This document shows positions 1 to 11,515 of a DNA stretch of 64,000 bases, piece by piece. The translations under genes were made by a program, and so were the position numbers. The stretch's first letter is position 1, and each line of letters opens with the position of its first letter. Under the pieces are notes generated by a model that saw only the letters and a list, made by a program, of their open reading frames with translations, did not search any database and was not told the DNA's origin. The DNA is from Phlebopus portentosus (Eukaryota; Basidiomycota; Agaricomycetes; Boletales; Boletinellaceae): the NCBI GenBank assembly GCA_037892935.1, contig JAYXKI010000007.1:434001-498000 (forward strand), in the 5' to 3' direction.

Positions 1-588
1 AAGGTCGGAAGACCTGATCTTTGTGAATCTCTGGTTCATTTTCTACGGATCAGGAACTTCCAATCGAGCAATCTCCTTCGTCACATATTTAATGAAAAGG
101 ACCCAATGAATCGATGCCGAATTCTCTTTGCTGCCAATATAGCAACAGATATTGCGAAAGATGCCATAGTATTGATCGCAAAAATTCTTTCGCTCATGGA
201 ACGGAGAGAGGATTAATGGAGCCCAAAAAGGAACAAGATAAATGCAACTTATGGACAGTACTCCGGGACAGAGACGGCATCAGCCTGGAAGTATAGAGGG
301 CTATAGAGGTAAGGATTACATTGTTCTTGTTTTCGTTTAGAGGCATCCCATTCTTATCCTACCTTGACTGAGAGCCAAAATAAGCCTTCAGATGCTCTGG
401 CATGCTTCCGAAAATCCTTTCATTGCTGGACCCGTGAGTACAAGCGCTCGAACATCTAGCAGACGTTCGACTGTTCGAAGCATTCACACGAGATTGAACC
501 CTTACAGAATCGCATCAATTTTCTTAAAGAGAGACTGGAGAATGGGGAGACTTCCATTGAATGTTGGGAACGTCCGCTAATTTAGTAC
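1..588 (+). pseudogene. Probable tail of an unrecognised gene, possibly decayed
   Basis: Frame 1 is open from the window edge to a TAA at 214-216. It continues open after that stop to about 300. A second stretch, about 366-588, reads as charged, helix-forming sequence with one internal TAG near 450. Composition looks protein-like rather than random, but I recognise no family. It could be the 3' exons of a gene entering from the left with introns I did not resolve, or a decayed gene. Both readings are inference. Confidence 0.25.
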
Positions 589-1101
589 CATGGTGGGAAA
601 GGAATGTGGAGAAGAATCTCGATATGGAGGAGACAGGAAAGAGATCGCAAGTGTGATATTTTGTAGATGGTAGATGCATACGTTTGCTCCATTCTCTCTT
701 TTCTTGGAAACAGTTGTTCTGTTCGAGTTCTAATTTCAAGTAAATAAGACTAACACTGAACTAGACCAAACAGTAACTTTAGTACCGAATTGAGCTATTA
801 GAGTGAGGTCCGCTCAGCACTCTTGAGCTATCATAGTAAAGAGGGAAAGCAAACAGACTGATTTTCTTTTCTAGCCGACCTTAAAACTCCGTCTTAGCAA
901 ATCATGATAAAACGTTCTCAACTTCTTTTTTATTTTATTTTTGTTAACCTTTTTGGCGCGGAGCTTGAAGTTGAAACTTGAATTTCGAAACGCGTCACGC
1001 TACACGTGATATCCTTACTCGGCATGTGACTCGACTAGCTTTTCCGAAAACCGCATCCTCTTTTCGAACCGAGTGTTCTTCTCGTTCCTTCATCGTTCAC
1101 T
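589..1101. other. Intergenic region and RPB10 upstream region
   Basis: I see no supported gene here. The last 150 bases before the RPB10 start are rich in CG dinucleotides and pyrimidine runs and probably hold its promoter. I see no convincing TATA box. Confidence 0.4.
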
Positions 1102-1559
1102 ATGGTCTGCTCTTCCTATTCACCTTCGAGAAACTTTGAGGTGTACTGATGCGTTGCGATAGATTATTCCAGTTCGCTGCTTCTCATGCGGCAAAGTGGT
1201 CGGCGACAAATGGAACCAGTACATGACACTCTTGTCGCAGGGGGTAAGTGAAGGGTGCGTCTTTTTCCCTCTTGTCCATTTCCACTTCCTTACAGCTGAG
1301 CTGAATGCCGGCGCTTTATTTACGCCATCTCTCGTGGACTTGGCGTTTATGTTTTCAGTGAAGCGCTAGACGAACTACAACTGAGACGATACTGCTGTCG
1401 CCGGATGGTCCTCACGCATGTCGACTTGATTGAGAAGTTACTGCATTATAACAGTGCGTCCTTTCCATAATTGTTATTATTCGCTATGAGCGCTCATGGC
1501 TTGACTTATGTGTCGACGTTGTAGCACAAAACCGTGCGAGGGATCGTTTACCAGTTTAA
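1102..1559 (+). CDS. RPB10: RNA polymerases I, II and III subunit RPABC5 (Rpb10)
   Basis: Small zinc-binding subunit shared by the three nuclear RNA polymerases. I assemble four exons: 1102-1104, 1163-1254, 1359-1453 and 1525-1559, giving 74 residues. The family length is about 65-75. The family hallmark [17 protein letters not shown] follows the start Met. Zinc ligands are visible as C7 and C10 (CFSC) and the adjacent pair C44-C45 in RRYCCRRM, followed by the conserved [10 protein letters not shown]. The first coding exon is only the ATG, followed directly by an intron. The last 11 residues ([11 protein letters not shown]) are not the usual ending and depend on the choice of the last splice pair, so the C-terminus is the least certain part. 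No single exon is long enough to show as a long ORF. Confidence 0.9.
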
Positions 1560-2278
1560 TTGTTACGGGCGTCGAAAGAGGTCTGGCGATTGTACGTTTC
1601 TAGTTATGTTGACTGTTTGTTGCCGGTGCTCATTTACTCCTCTTACTTGACTTCTTCCGTCGGAACCTAGACTGTTATTTGCGTCGTTCATTCTCGTGCT
1701 GGACGACATACCTTATTTCTTCTATGTTTACTTATATCCATGTGCTTCGTTTCTAGCGACGGCAAAAGACTACATTGAACATTTACACCAACAAGGTTTA
1801 TCTAACCTTCTTCGCAATGTTTTTGAGCCTTTGATCCCTTTCTTCGGACGAGTGGCTTCGGGTATCTGGGACGTTGATATCGTGCTCCGTGAGCAAAAAC
1901 ATGCGTCCCGGGAGCAAACACTACATTAATAAGGAACCAAGAAATCGACAACATCAAGTTTTAAGGAGCGAGCACAACTCTATGACACTGTCCCTTCGCG
2001 AATCTATATCCTCCGCTTCCGACCTGAAAGTACGCCTTAGAAGACGCAGGTTGATTATCGTTATGAGGGACTCGGCGAAAGAAATACTGATCGTTGGGAA
2101 TGAGCTCTAGAATGATGTCAACAGATAGGCGCGCAAAAGATTATGTTGGTCGCTCACATTTCGCAGCAAGCACAGCGCGACGTTCACTATTCGGATTACT
2201 GTCGCTACTGATGAGAATGTCTATGCAAGGCAGGATCTTAGTGAGTTCTTACCCGAAGTAATCTGCTCGTGATATCAG
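1560..2278. other. Intergenic region between RPB10 and the DUF6533 gene
   Basis: These are the converging 3' ends of RPB10 (+) and the DUF6533 gene (-). A 77-codon open stretch at 1696-1929 resembles no family I know and has no splice partner I could find. I see nothing else supportable. Confidence 0.4.
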
Positions 2279-3419
2279 CTACTTCCAGAAATGCAAGCAC
2301 AAAGAATGTCGTACCAACACGAGAAACCACCCATCGTTGGAGACGGCTCGCCAAAATCTTTGGCTAGTGAGACGGGGTCGATCCATGGCGTTCCACAAGA
2401 TAAGAGCAAGAACATAAATATCAAAGGCAACCTAAAGTTCCGAAACCAGTCGTCAAAGATATAGAATATGTTGGATTGACGGGCAATTTCAGCAAAACTG
2501 AAGTGGTTTACCTGTGAGGTCCAGATTCCCAACGGATACTTCGGGTCAGTTTGCGCAATGCACGTTCCATTCATTTCGCTGATGAAATGTGCTGCAGGGA
2601 AAATGGTGTTTTTATCGCCAATGCATATCCCGCGGTCGTAAAGAGCACTCACCATGAACGTTTCGCACAGACAACACTAAGAAAGTCAATGAACTCATAT
2701 TTACGAGTACCGATCCGAATAACAACAATTTGAGAATGTTTGGTTTTCTCTCCCAGAGAAGGAACGTCCGGAAGATAACCAGAACTGAATTGAAGAGTTT
2801 CAAAGTCAGCGAACATTGAAGCATGCATATGGAGTAAGAATATATTTCGCACAATGTCCAACAGCATCGGCTGAAAACATGGTAATGCTTATTATTCGTG
2901 CAGAAGCTTCGCACCTGAAGTTCACTAGGTGAGTTGACTCTAACCAATGGTCGAACAGCAAGTGTACTGACTAGGCGAATGAAATATGGGGATGCGTAAA
3001 TAGTTGCTCTTCTTAGCACAGGAGCACAGGAGAATACACCTACCCATCCGTTTGAAAGCCGTCTAAATGGAAAAGAAGCTTGAATGCAACTTGAGTCGTG
3101 TTTATGAGCAGGATTCTGCGGTAAGCAGAGACGCACAGAAGAAATAAATGACCACTGAAACGATCATTAGATATCGATAAATGAAATAAGCAGCCTTCGG
3201 GACCGATATCTTGCACTTCCACAGAAGTCTGAAGTCGGCTGGAAAAGAGAGCAAGGTATCGTATAAAAGCAAGGTAATAGAAGACACTTCAGGCATCTTC
3301 AGTCTAACGTTACTCAAGTAATACAAGGGAAAGTTCTTACCTGCGAGATAGCGACTGAGAGCGAACTCATGCACAATATTGGCTGTTGGCCGGAAATCCG
3401 ACAATGTCTCGTTCAGCAT
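2279..3419 (-). CDS. DUF6533 family multi-pass membrane protein
   Basis: Member of a large basidiomycete-specific family of about seven-helix membrane proteins of unknown function. Exon 1 is 3419-3341. Exon 2 starts at 3286 and carries the DUF6533 core (TLLLYDTLLSFPADFRLLW). Later exons add further helices: FRTFLLWERKPNILKLLLFG near 2740-2770, then the segment DPKYPLGIWTSQ joined to VAFDIYVLALILWNAMDRPR across an intron ending near 2440. The final visible segment (RAVSNDGWFLVL) leads to a TAG at 2279-2281. These segments lie in different frames and join only after splicing at plausible GT-AG sites. The exon around 2880-3140 is not resolved. Identity is good from the core; exact exon structure and stop are approximate. 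Confidence 0.7.
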
Positions 3420-4083
3420 GAGTGCTTAGTGCGATGGAACGCGAGGAGGGACGTTTCTTTCTGCGACGCTCATGCCTTATAAAAGCCAGAAGTACACTGA
3501 CTATCACCAAATCATGATATAGATGTGCATGTTACTGCCAGTTGGAAAGAACGACACAACACGACTCCTCGCCGCATCACAGGAAGACAAAGGTATGCAT
3601 ATGGTTGCTCCAGTGGAACACCAAGAAACATGATGACGAGCCAGTTTTGCCGCTGGAAGCTGTCACAGAAGTCGATTGTGCATCCTAGCATCAAGGCTTA
3701 TATGAGCGCGGAGTTGCGGAAGCAGCCACATCTTGATCCTGAATGTCAGTCAGAATAAAGATAGGAAATGCAAAGTCTCCCCTCCCCTAAGAAACAGAAC
3801 GTGGGAAAGTAGTTATTTTCTATAAATCTAAGTTGCAAGAATACTTAACCTTGTGATCTTGGACGATGCATTTCAGTAGAGTACATCTTACTGAGTCTGT
3901 TGTCAGCTCGTTCGGATTTTCGACTAGCAATCGAAGACAATAGTGGACGACATATACTCATCTGAGTTATTCATCGCCGCGTAATGATGCTTTTGGAACG
4001 ACAGCAGAGAATTACTACCTCGACAGCAAAGCAAAGACAAATGCGATCTATACAATCAAGATCCAAACTAAGGCGACTACCTT
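3420..4083. other. Intergenic region between the DUF6533 gene and NMD3
   Basis: Upstream region of the DUF6533 gene and downstream region of NMD3, both minus strand. Short open frames at 3512-3758 overlap on both strands and look like chance. I see no repeat or RNA gene. Confidence 0.4.
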
Positions 4084-6088
4084 TCAATCCTCCCTGCCCT
4101 GCCCTTGCTCCTCTCCCAGCGTCATTTCGTCGAAATCCTCCAGTAACTCGTCTAGCTTGACTTCTGGGAAGTCAGGCTCGGATTCTTCCTCCGTTTCCGC
4201 CTCCGTAACCGCTATCTCCGGCTTCTCCCCCTCTCTCTGGCCTTGCATCTCCTCTGCATCCACATCCATAGCAAACTGTGCTTGACCCGGCTTCTGTCCT
4301 TTCCTCCTCATCTTTCCACCGGCCAATCCCGAGCCTGCTCCCGGCTGGCTCTTGTACAAGTTCACACTCGCTCGAACCTCCTCGTCTTCCTCAATATCCC
4401 TCAAGAACAGTTCGTAATCCTCCTCGACCTTCTTCTGGTCTCTCCCTCCCATCCTTCCTATAACGCCTCCGCGCCCTTCGGCGGCAGCAACTTCGTCTGC
4501 ATTAGCCTCCTTCGCTATACTCTTCAGCTTCCACGCCCTAGCACGGTTCTTTTTTCTTCGGTTTGGATAGTGCTTCCGGACAAGTATGACGTCGGGTATG
4601 CGAGACGCCGGTAGCGCGCTGAAGTCGTCGGAGTTGAAGTTGGAGCGTGTGAGATGGTACCCCAGCACTGTGTCGCCTGGTTGCAGAATTCCTCCCAAGT
4701 GCGTACGAGTGTGGTAGATCTGGTCGAGAGAGCCCACGTCCATGTCGTCGTTGTCATCAGTGACACCAGCACCAGCGAGACCAGAAGAGCGGAACGCTCC
4801 ATTGACGCCTACTTGTGCGTCTGCGAGCACTAATTTTCCTCTTACAGGACCCGAAGGTTCGATATCCAGCACCGTAAACTCCACTAAATCGCTCACACCC
4901 GCTAAAGCTTCGAATGGTGATCGCCAGTATACCTGTGCGTTCACATCCACCGACTGCAACGTCGCAGGGTCAAGTAAGTGAATGGAATTTCCTACGCGCG
5001 TGCAGAGCGTTAAAGGAGATATGTTGGAGAGCGACCGGGCTTGTTTGAGCGGCAAGCAGATGAGGTCGTCCTTGCACACGGGAGCGATCTCGACAGAGTA
5101 GGTAAATTTGTAGCTTGAGGTGTTGGAATGTGTATCGGTCGAGAGGAGTTGCTCAGAAGCTTTTGTCCTATTAATCATTGTTCATTTTAGAAATTCTACT
5201 GTAGACGATGGCTAGAACTGATACTCACCTCACAGGTACAACGCCATTCAGAAATTCCGTCATCCTAATCGCATGACTCCTCTGACTGTAAAAGAAATCC
5301 AACCCATCTCTTACTTCCTTTACCGAGATTGTCTCCTTCTGAGCACCATGTTTGAGAATGAGCTGCTCAAGGAAAAGGAATGTCCGCTTGTGCTGGACCT
5401 TCTGCCGAACTTGGACGAGAGCCTTCCAGGTGTTCTTCGCTGCAAGCCGAGTGCAGTCGGGACATTGAGTATATTGCACGATATACTCCACTTGGAAGAC
5501 CTGCTGTAGAATTGTTGAGGTGAAGACCTAGGAACATCAGTGTTAGATCAGGAAAGCATCATGAAGGGAGACATGCGCACCTCTTTTTGAATCGTAAGCT
5601 TCACCTTTATCCGTTTCGAATGCGGCTCTGTCCAAATGAATCCAGCATCTATGAGTCGGACTTTATTCAGACCCTTCAGTTTCTTCAGACAGATCGCAAG
5701 TAGTTCCCGCGATTCCGGTTCAGCGATCGTCCATGCTGAGGGCGGAGAAAGAAATCGTTCGCAATTTTTGCAGAAGGAGAGCGTCCCTTCAATGAGTACT
5801 GTCAGAGTGTGTATGCGCGCCAACGGTGCTACAACCTATTCTCACCTTGCTTCGGGATACCTTCTGTTATATCGACACTGTCACTCTGCATCAGATGTTT
5901 GAGCAATACTATAAGATAGTCAGACGTACGAATTTCGCAGACAAGCAAGGCATAAATTGGCAGAATTTGGCTCAATTAAAGTTCCTAAAATCAATGAAAT
6001 TAGCACTCTCCGACGTTCATGTGCTTGAGTACATACCACAGTCTGCACAAAGAACACGATGAACGGGAGGAGGTGCGACGAACTCCAT
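4084..6088 (-). CDS. NMD3: 60S ribosomal export protein NMD3
   Basis: Adapter that links the pre-60S ribosomal subunit to the exportin Crm1 for export from the nucleus. Six exons fit: 6088-6037, 5984-5930, 5877-5846, 5798-5581, 5527-5229 and 5167-4084, giving 579 residues. Paired zinc-binding cysteines are visible: VLCADCG and LCLACLRNSVDITEGIPKQ at the N-terminus, CKNCERF next, then QCPDC. Other strong family matches are LKKLKGLNKVRLIDAGFIWT and KFTYSVEIAPVCKDDLICLP. The C-terminal 150 residues are acidic with leucine-rich patches, where the family carries its nuclear export signals. It is divergent from the Mba1-like gene, with 165 bases between start codons, so the two probably share a promoter. 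Confidence 0.95.
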
Positions 6089-6253
6089 GACTGGCGGATG
6101 TCGGCGTTGGTGAGGTCCAGGTATGAGTAAGGTTCGGGACAGACTGAAATTTAGACTTTCTGCTCGCGTAATGTATGCATTATGTAACCAAAAATAATGG
6201 GTTTTAATTTCCTTGGTTTTTACTTACCTCTGTCCTCGCCGCCGACGTCGACG
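6089..6253. promoter_or_regulatory. Shared divergent promoter region, NMD3 and Mba1-like gene
   Basis: Only 165 bases separate the NMD3 start (minus) from the preferred start of the Mba1-like gene (plus). Both promoters and 5' leaders must fit here. No TATA box is evident. The shared use is inferred from spacing alone. Confidence 0.45.
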
Positions 6254-7564
6254 ATGTTGGCGAGCGTCTGTCGCCATCCTGCGCCCGTGACTGCGTTTTC
6301 GTTCCTCTTCCCCATTAGTAGGATGGGTTGCCCGCAGACGCGCAGCTACGTACAACAACGAGCTACCCGTACACAAACTACTACGACCGTCCCTTCTCCG
6401 ACTGCTCAGGTTAAAAATCGATCTTTTCCTCCTTCCAGTACAACCAAGAATGCCGCTTCTCCACCACCAATAAGTGCAAAGGTTGATGAGAAAGAGTTCG
6501 CGAAGTTACGCCAACAGAAGATGTTACGTGAGCTAGAGGAAAGTGGGGACCAGCTGGAGATGGTCAGGCTTGCAGCTGCTGCTGGTCTTGATCCATACGC
6601 GAGCAAGGCAACTCTCTTAGGTGCGTACTCTTAGTTCTCTATAACGTGTATTCCTTTGTGGATAATGGTGAATTGTAGACTTGCGAATACCGCCTAAAAT
6701 AAATAGCTTCCGGACTCTGAAGGACAGCTTGTCAAATGATTTTCAAAATATGCTGAGGTTCGTGCAACTTACAATCCCTCTCCTGTCTCCCCTGTTTTCA
6801 AACTCAGTGAGCGAGAGCTGAAACAAAGGCACGTATAAGCTAGCATGTACCGATTGGCATACGATTTTGCTTTCCCCGGTATCATAACCAAATGGCGTTT
6901 AAGTCCGCAACTCTTTCGTGCCAAATCGACGAGCGACAAAGCATGGGTTGCGCCTTACCGATTGGAATTACTAGACGTATACAAGCGAATCAACCAAGCT
7001 ATTGCTTCGTGAGTATCTTTCTCTTCATCTCTTCTACAAACGTGGTAAAACTGCTACTATTCCTTTTTCTTTTACAGCGGAGACAAGAAGACTCTCAAAT
7101 CCCTCACAGCCTACGAATACCAAGCTCACGCTTTTGCTCTCCTCCAACGCAACGTCCAACGTCAAAAACAAACCGAGTTGACATCGCACTGGACCCTCCA
7201 CCATCTTCTTACACCCGTACAAATTCTCTCACTCCGCGCATATCCCTTGTACAGCGCCCCAGAGGAGCCGAAATACGGAAATCGCAACTGTGTGCAGGCC
7301 CTTGTTAAGTTTGAAAGTCTTCAGACTTTGGTTCTGAGAGATCCAAAGGGCAGAATTGTGAAGCCTGATGGGGAAGCTGTCGACAGGGAGGAAGAGGAGA
7401 GAATGATGAGAGGGCAAGGAAAAGTGGGAGACTGGAGACCGGAGCCGAAGAGGGTCCTGGAGTATTTGGTTTACGAGAATAAGATGTTCTATCCGGATGG
7501 GTGGTATGTCCGGGATCAGATTTTTGAGGGCGTCAAGCCCAAGTTCAGTCAGTCGCTCGCTTAG
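6254..7564 (+). CDS. Mba1/mL45-like (Tim44-like domain) mitochondrial protein
   Basis: Likely an inner-membrane-associated ribosome receptor or large-subunit protein of the Mba1/MRPL45 family, which helps insert mitochondrial translation products. The N-terminus (from ATG 6254; an in-frame ATG at 6197 is also possible) is rich in Arg, Ser and Thr with a cleavage-like RSYVQQ, as expected of a presequence. Spliced exons give PPKINSFRTLKDSLSNDFQN, then YRLAYDFAFPGIITKWRLS, then the Tim44-like core GDKKTLKSLTAYEYQAHAF. The C-terminus ends with YENKMFYPDGWYVRDQIFEG. Introns fall near 6623-6679, 6770-6852 and 7011-7078. Family assignment rests on the overall Tim44-like pattern; Mba1 versus MRPL45 cannot be separated by eye. 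Confidence 0.65.
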
Positions 7565-7756
7565 TTGGTTGGATTGGACTACATCGACAGCCGGTGGGAT
7601 GGCAAAGGGGGAAGGGGGACAAAAGATAATTAATAATTGCTGTTGGAAACGCTGACACTAATCAAACTTGAATGCATCCCCGTTCAATCGTCTGCTTGAT
7701 TTCTGCGAAATATCGGTATCGTTATTATGAGAGATTTATGTTACATATCATATCTA

Positions 7757-9125
7757 CTATAACTCAGCGTGATGGAAGGATGAAGGAAGCGTCGAAAGCG
7801 TTTCTGGTAACGCATCTAAAATAGTACTTGTCGTGTCTGTCGTGATGCTTGTTGAGATCGAAGAAAGAGTATCTAGCACGGAGGTGGGACCGCTAGCGGA
7901 TCCCGCTGATGATGAGAGCGAGGCTTCGTCGAGAACTTCGCCTGCGGAATTGACTACAACGGAGGAAGCTTGCGTTAACGCAGTCGGTACCGCCTGCTTG
8001 ACTGCTTCCGTCCCACTCCTCACAGCACTCGCGATCGAAGTATCAACAACATTCGCACTTGCCCTCCCTTCTTCGAGTATTCTCCCTACCTTCTCATCCA
8101 CCCTCATACTTCCTTTCCCTTCGAGACCAGGCAAAAACTGTGTCCACCAAAACGCTAATCTGATACCGCGATCCAAGATTCTCTGTTTAAGAACGAACAA
8201 TACCACCAAGAAGAAGAATGCTAAAGCGGCTAGGACGAGTAGTCTGTCGAGCCAATCCGCACGTTCGAGCGCTGTAATGAGTTGCTTTGAGGCGTGTGTT
8301 GCTGCGAATAGGACATCGTGTTGTATGGATGTTTTATGGAGGGTCGCTGTGCTTTCCTCTATGTATGTCAACAAAGAGGTAAGACCAGTGAAGTGAGCAG
8401 AACGGGTAGAGAACGAACCGAGGATTTGATGAGAGAGAACGGAACGCTCAAGTTCGGATTGCATTAGGCCAATCGTTCGTCGCAGAGCTTCCGTTACGTC
8501 GTTGCTTGCTTTCATGAGGGCATCGTCACTTTGATGAATTTCTCAACTTCGCATATCATAATTATGAGCCAAATGGCTTGTACGCACGTAGCTTTATCCT
8601 CTACGTTTCGTAAATCGGATACTGGAGGAGCTCCGGCGAAGAGGTCTTCGCGGTTCGACTTTGCTTGCAAATCGATAGTTTTCTTGGAGTATAAAAGGGC
8701 AGCGCGCATATCTTTCCGTATCCTTAAAACAAAGAGACGTTAATCTTTCGAAAATACCGCGCAAGTAAGCGTAATGCAGTACCTTGCAGAAGATTCCCGG
8801 AACTCATCGACAAGCTGTTGGATAGCTGAACGCTCAGACTTTCTCGGTACGTCCTCGGCACGTATTTCCAGGATCTTAGTAGTCGATGATGTACCTGAGT
8901 TTCATAGTACCATGACATGACCTACAACCAACTCACTTCAACCTGCTTCACAAACGCATCCAAATCCTCCTTGAGTTCTGCAGCAAGGCGCTGCTGGAGT
9001 GACAAAGGCCCCTTACAATCCCGTAGCCTTGGGATCTGAAACTCCACCAAGTCCCTTTCACGTCTTTGTAGATTATCAATGAAAGCTTTTGTCTCATCGT
9101 CAATCACTTGTGGGATGGGCGCCAT
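7757..9125 (-). CDS. SEC20: Sec20-like SNARE (BNIP1 family) for Golgi-to-ER retrograde transport
   Basis: t-SNARE of the ER that receives COPI vesicles. The start at 9125 (MAPIPQVIDDETKAF) is preferred over an upstream in-frame Met. The first exon is a helical region with many charged residues. A middle exon gives ERSAIQQLVDEFRESSA, then KDMRAALLYSKKTIDLQAKS, and the large last exon (8515-7757) carries the Sec20 SNARE region, MKASNDVTEALRRTIGLMQS. A single hydrophobic anchor follows (VLAALAFFFLVVLFVLKQRI). About 125 lumenal residues come after the anchor, ending in HAEL, close to the HDEL retrieval signal known at the end of yeast Sec20. The gene converges on the Mba1-like gene (192 bases between stops). 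Confidence 0.85.
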
Positions 9126-9383
9126 AACAACAATATTGAGAAGGATGTGCTGGACAGACAGAGGAGGGAGCATCACGTGCAGGAAACGCGGTCAATAAAA
9201 CGCGAGATTGACCTGCCCTGAAGTGAGAGTGAATGACGCGAGATCGAGTGATCGTTTCCGATCGACTTCTTTCAGTCCGATCTGCGGCGAGATTAGAAAA
9301 TTATGGTTCAGCAGCGACAAGACATATATTCTGAACATTAGACATCATTTTCATTCGTGTGTAGCATCTTAGGAAGAGTTACC
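9126..9383. promoter_or_regulatory. Divergent promoter region, SEC20 and monooxygenase gene
   Basis: 258 bases lie between the two start codons. The region holds several CGCGA-type and GATCGA motifs around 9195-9265. Which gene each serves cannot be told from sequence. Confidence 0.35.
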
Positions 9384-11066
9384 ATGTCTGAGAGCGGTGA
9401 GTGAGTGATCATTTCAAGTTATGCGATTCATGCTTATCAGTTCAATCCAGGCCTCAAGATTTGCATCGTAGGTGGAGGAGCTGCTGGTCTTGCAGTTGCA
9501 AAAGTGTTCAAAGAAACTGAACAATCGAAATCTGGACTTTGGACTGTTCATGTTTTTGAAGAACGGGAGGATATAGGCGGAACATGGTAGGCAATTAAGT
9601 CTAATCATATCGTGTCTGTATGTATGCTAATCCATCCAGCGTGTAGGCTATCTGCTCCAGCAACAGACAAGAATATCCCTCCTCCGACACCGATGTACGA
9701 CTCTATCATAACAAATCTACCTCACCCAATCATGTGTTACCAGAGCTACTGGTTTCCTCCCTCGACGCCATTATTCCCCAAGGCTGGAGTCGTGCAAGAT
9801 TACCTACGAGCGTACGCGAAGGAATTCGATCTCATGCCTCACGTAAATCTGAGTACGAGTATAGCCTCGGCTGTCTGGACTGGGAATAAATGGAACATAA
9901 CGGCTCGCGGTACTAGTACTTCCAACGGACCGGAAGTCACCCTAGAATTCGATAAGCTCATCGTTGCCAATGGGCACTATCGCGTACCTTTCTTCCCTTC
10001 CTTACCTGGATTGGACTCTTGGCGCTCAAAGGATCGCGTAACTCATTCAGCATGGTACCGTCATCCTATACCTGTTGGCGACAAAATACTCGTCGTCGGA
10101 GGCGGGTACAGCGGGATTGATATCGCGGAAGAGATGAGCACGGCGTGTAAGACCCTCATTCACGCTGCGCCGCATTCGGTTGCGGTGTCGCATGGAAACA
10201 TTGTCGTACATGACTCTCGAGCCGCGCGGCTCTCTGAGCTCGGCGCGGATGCGAACCCAGAATCAGAGCGTGTCGTATATTTCGAAGACGGATCAACAGA
10301 ATCAGGCATCGACCACATATTCCTAGCAACAGGATACTCCCTTTCCTTCCCCTTCTTTAAACCTCCACAACTCCTTGTAGCACCTCCAAGCGAACCTATT
10401 CACCCTTCGTCTCCCTCCGACCCTCTCCCAGAACATTTGCACAATAGCGAACACCACGTCTTCCCTCTCGCACGATTCCTCTTCCCCATCTCTCAGGATT
10501 TTCCTCCGGAGAGCGCAGCGTTTGTCGGACTACCCGTCCGCGTTGCACCTCTCCCCTTATTTGAGGCTCAAGCACGCGCCATCGTCAAAGTCTTCTCCGA
10601 CCAAAGCGCTTTGGACGTCCCGACCGAGATTCAAAGTATCCACGAACGCCTAGCATCGATCCGCTCCAACCCAGACATCATCCCTCCGGAGCCGAACTCA
10701 AACGAGGACAGCATAATTGCTCATTACTGGCATACTTTCAAGGGACGCGAACAGTTCATCTATCGAGATGCCTTACACGCCTTCAGCGGTCTCACGGGCG
10801 ACGAGTGGAAAGTACCCGAATGGGTTATGGAGTCGTACGAGAACATGGTCGAGATGAGGAAACTTTGGAAAGAAATTGTTGAGAAGGGCGAAGATGAGAA
10901 GTGGTGTAAGGGCGTTGGGGAGAAGGGTGGAGAAGAGGGGAAAGAGGAGTGGGTGGAGGTGATGAGGAGGTTGCTTGGCATGGTAAGAGAGAGGAAGGAG
11001 GCGGATGGGCTTGCAGACAAGTTGAATGGACCAGTGCCTGAAGTAGAGCCAGAAAAGGTCGTTTAG
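9384..11066 (+). CDS. Flavin-containing monooxygenase (FMO-like)
   Basis: FAD- and NADPH-dependent oxygenase, probably acting on nitrogen- or sulphur-containing small molecules; the substrate is unknown. Exons are 9384-9396, 9451-9586 and 9647-11066, giving about 522 residues. The FAD dinucleotide-binding motif GGGAAG follows ICIV near residue 10. The NADPH-binding motif GGGYSG follows KILVV at about residue 200. The FMO signature region is present as ANGHYRVPFFP, and the late ATGY motif as HIFLATGYS. The last 60 residues are strongly Glu/Lys-rich. Nothing nearby suggests a metabolic cluster; neighbours are housekeeping genes and F-box paralogues. Confidence 0.85.
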
Positions 11067-11515
11067 AGTTCTTTCTATAATTTTGGTTGTAGGCTCTCGG
11101 GAGATAAATAATAGCTAGTCTACTAGTCGACGATATGAGATAAATCGAAACCATACTCTTAGATTATACGATGTCAGTATTTTATGCGACAGGTGCTTGC
11201 ACGAAAAGTACACCATAAGGACCTAGATTCCACCGTTACCCTCAATTACTGTGACGAACGAATAAGATGTATTTTCCTGTGTGCCAGTCCTCAAACAGAA
11301 TCGACGGATAGTTGAGAAACGCAACTATTAAAGCCGGAAATATGTACGTAGTTCGCAACGCGGATCAAGACCTGCAAGATCCTTTGCCACGAAGCCTACA
11401 GATCAACAGGAGCAAGGGCCTCCTGGGATTGGGCTCTGTTCCAATCAAGCACTGCCAACTCCGTGAACGTGAGCTTAATTGAATCTTCCAGTATAATTTG
11501 GACTTCCGTCTCTAT
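11067..11515. other. Intergenic region downstream of the monooxygenase
   Basis: Short open frames here are shadows or chance. No recognisable gene, repeat or RNA is seen before the decayed F-box copy begins. Confidence 0.4.

Noticed and set aside
1696..1929. 77-codon frame with hydrophobic N-terminus
   Set aside because: No homology, no splice partner and no conserved context that I could see; probably chance.
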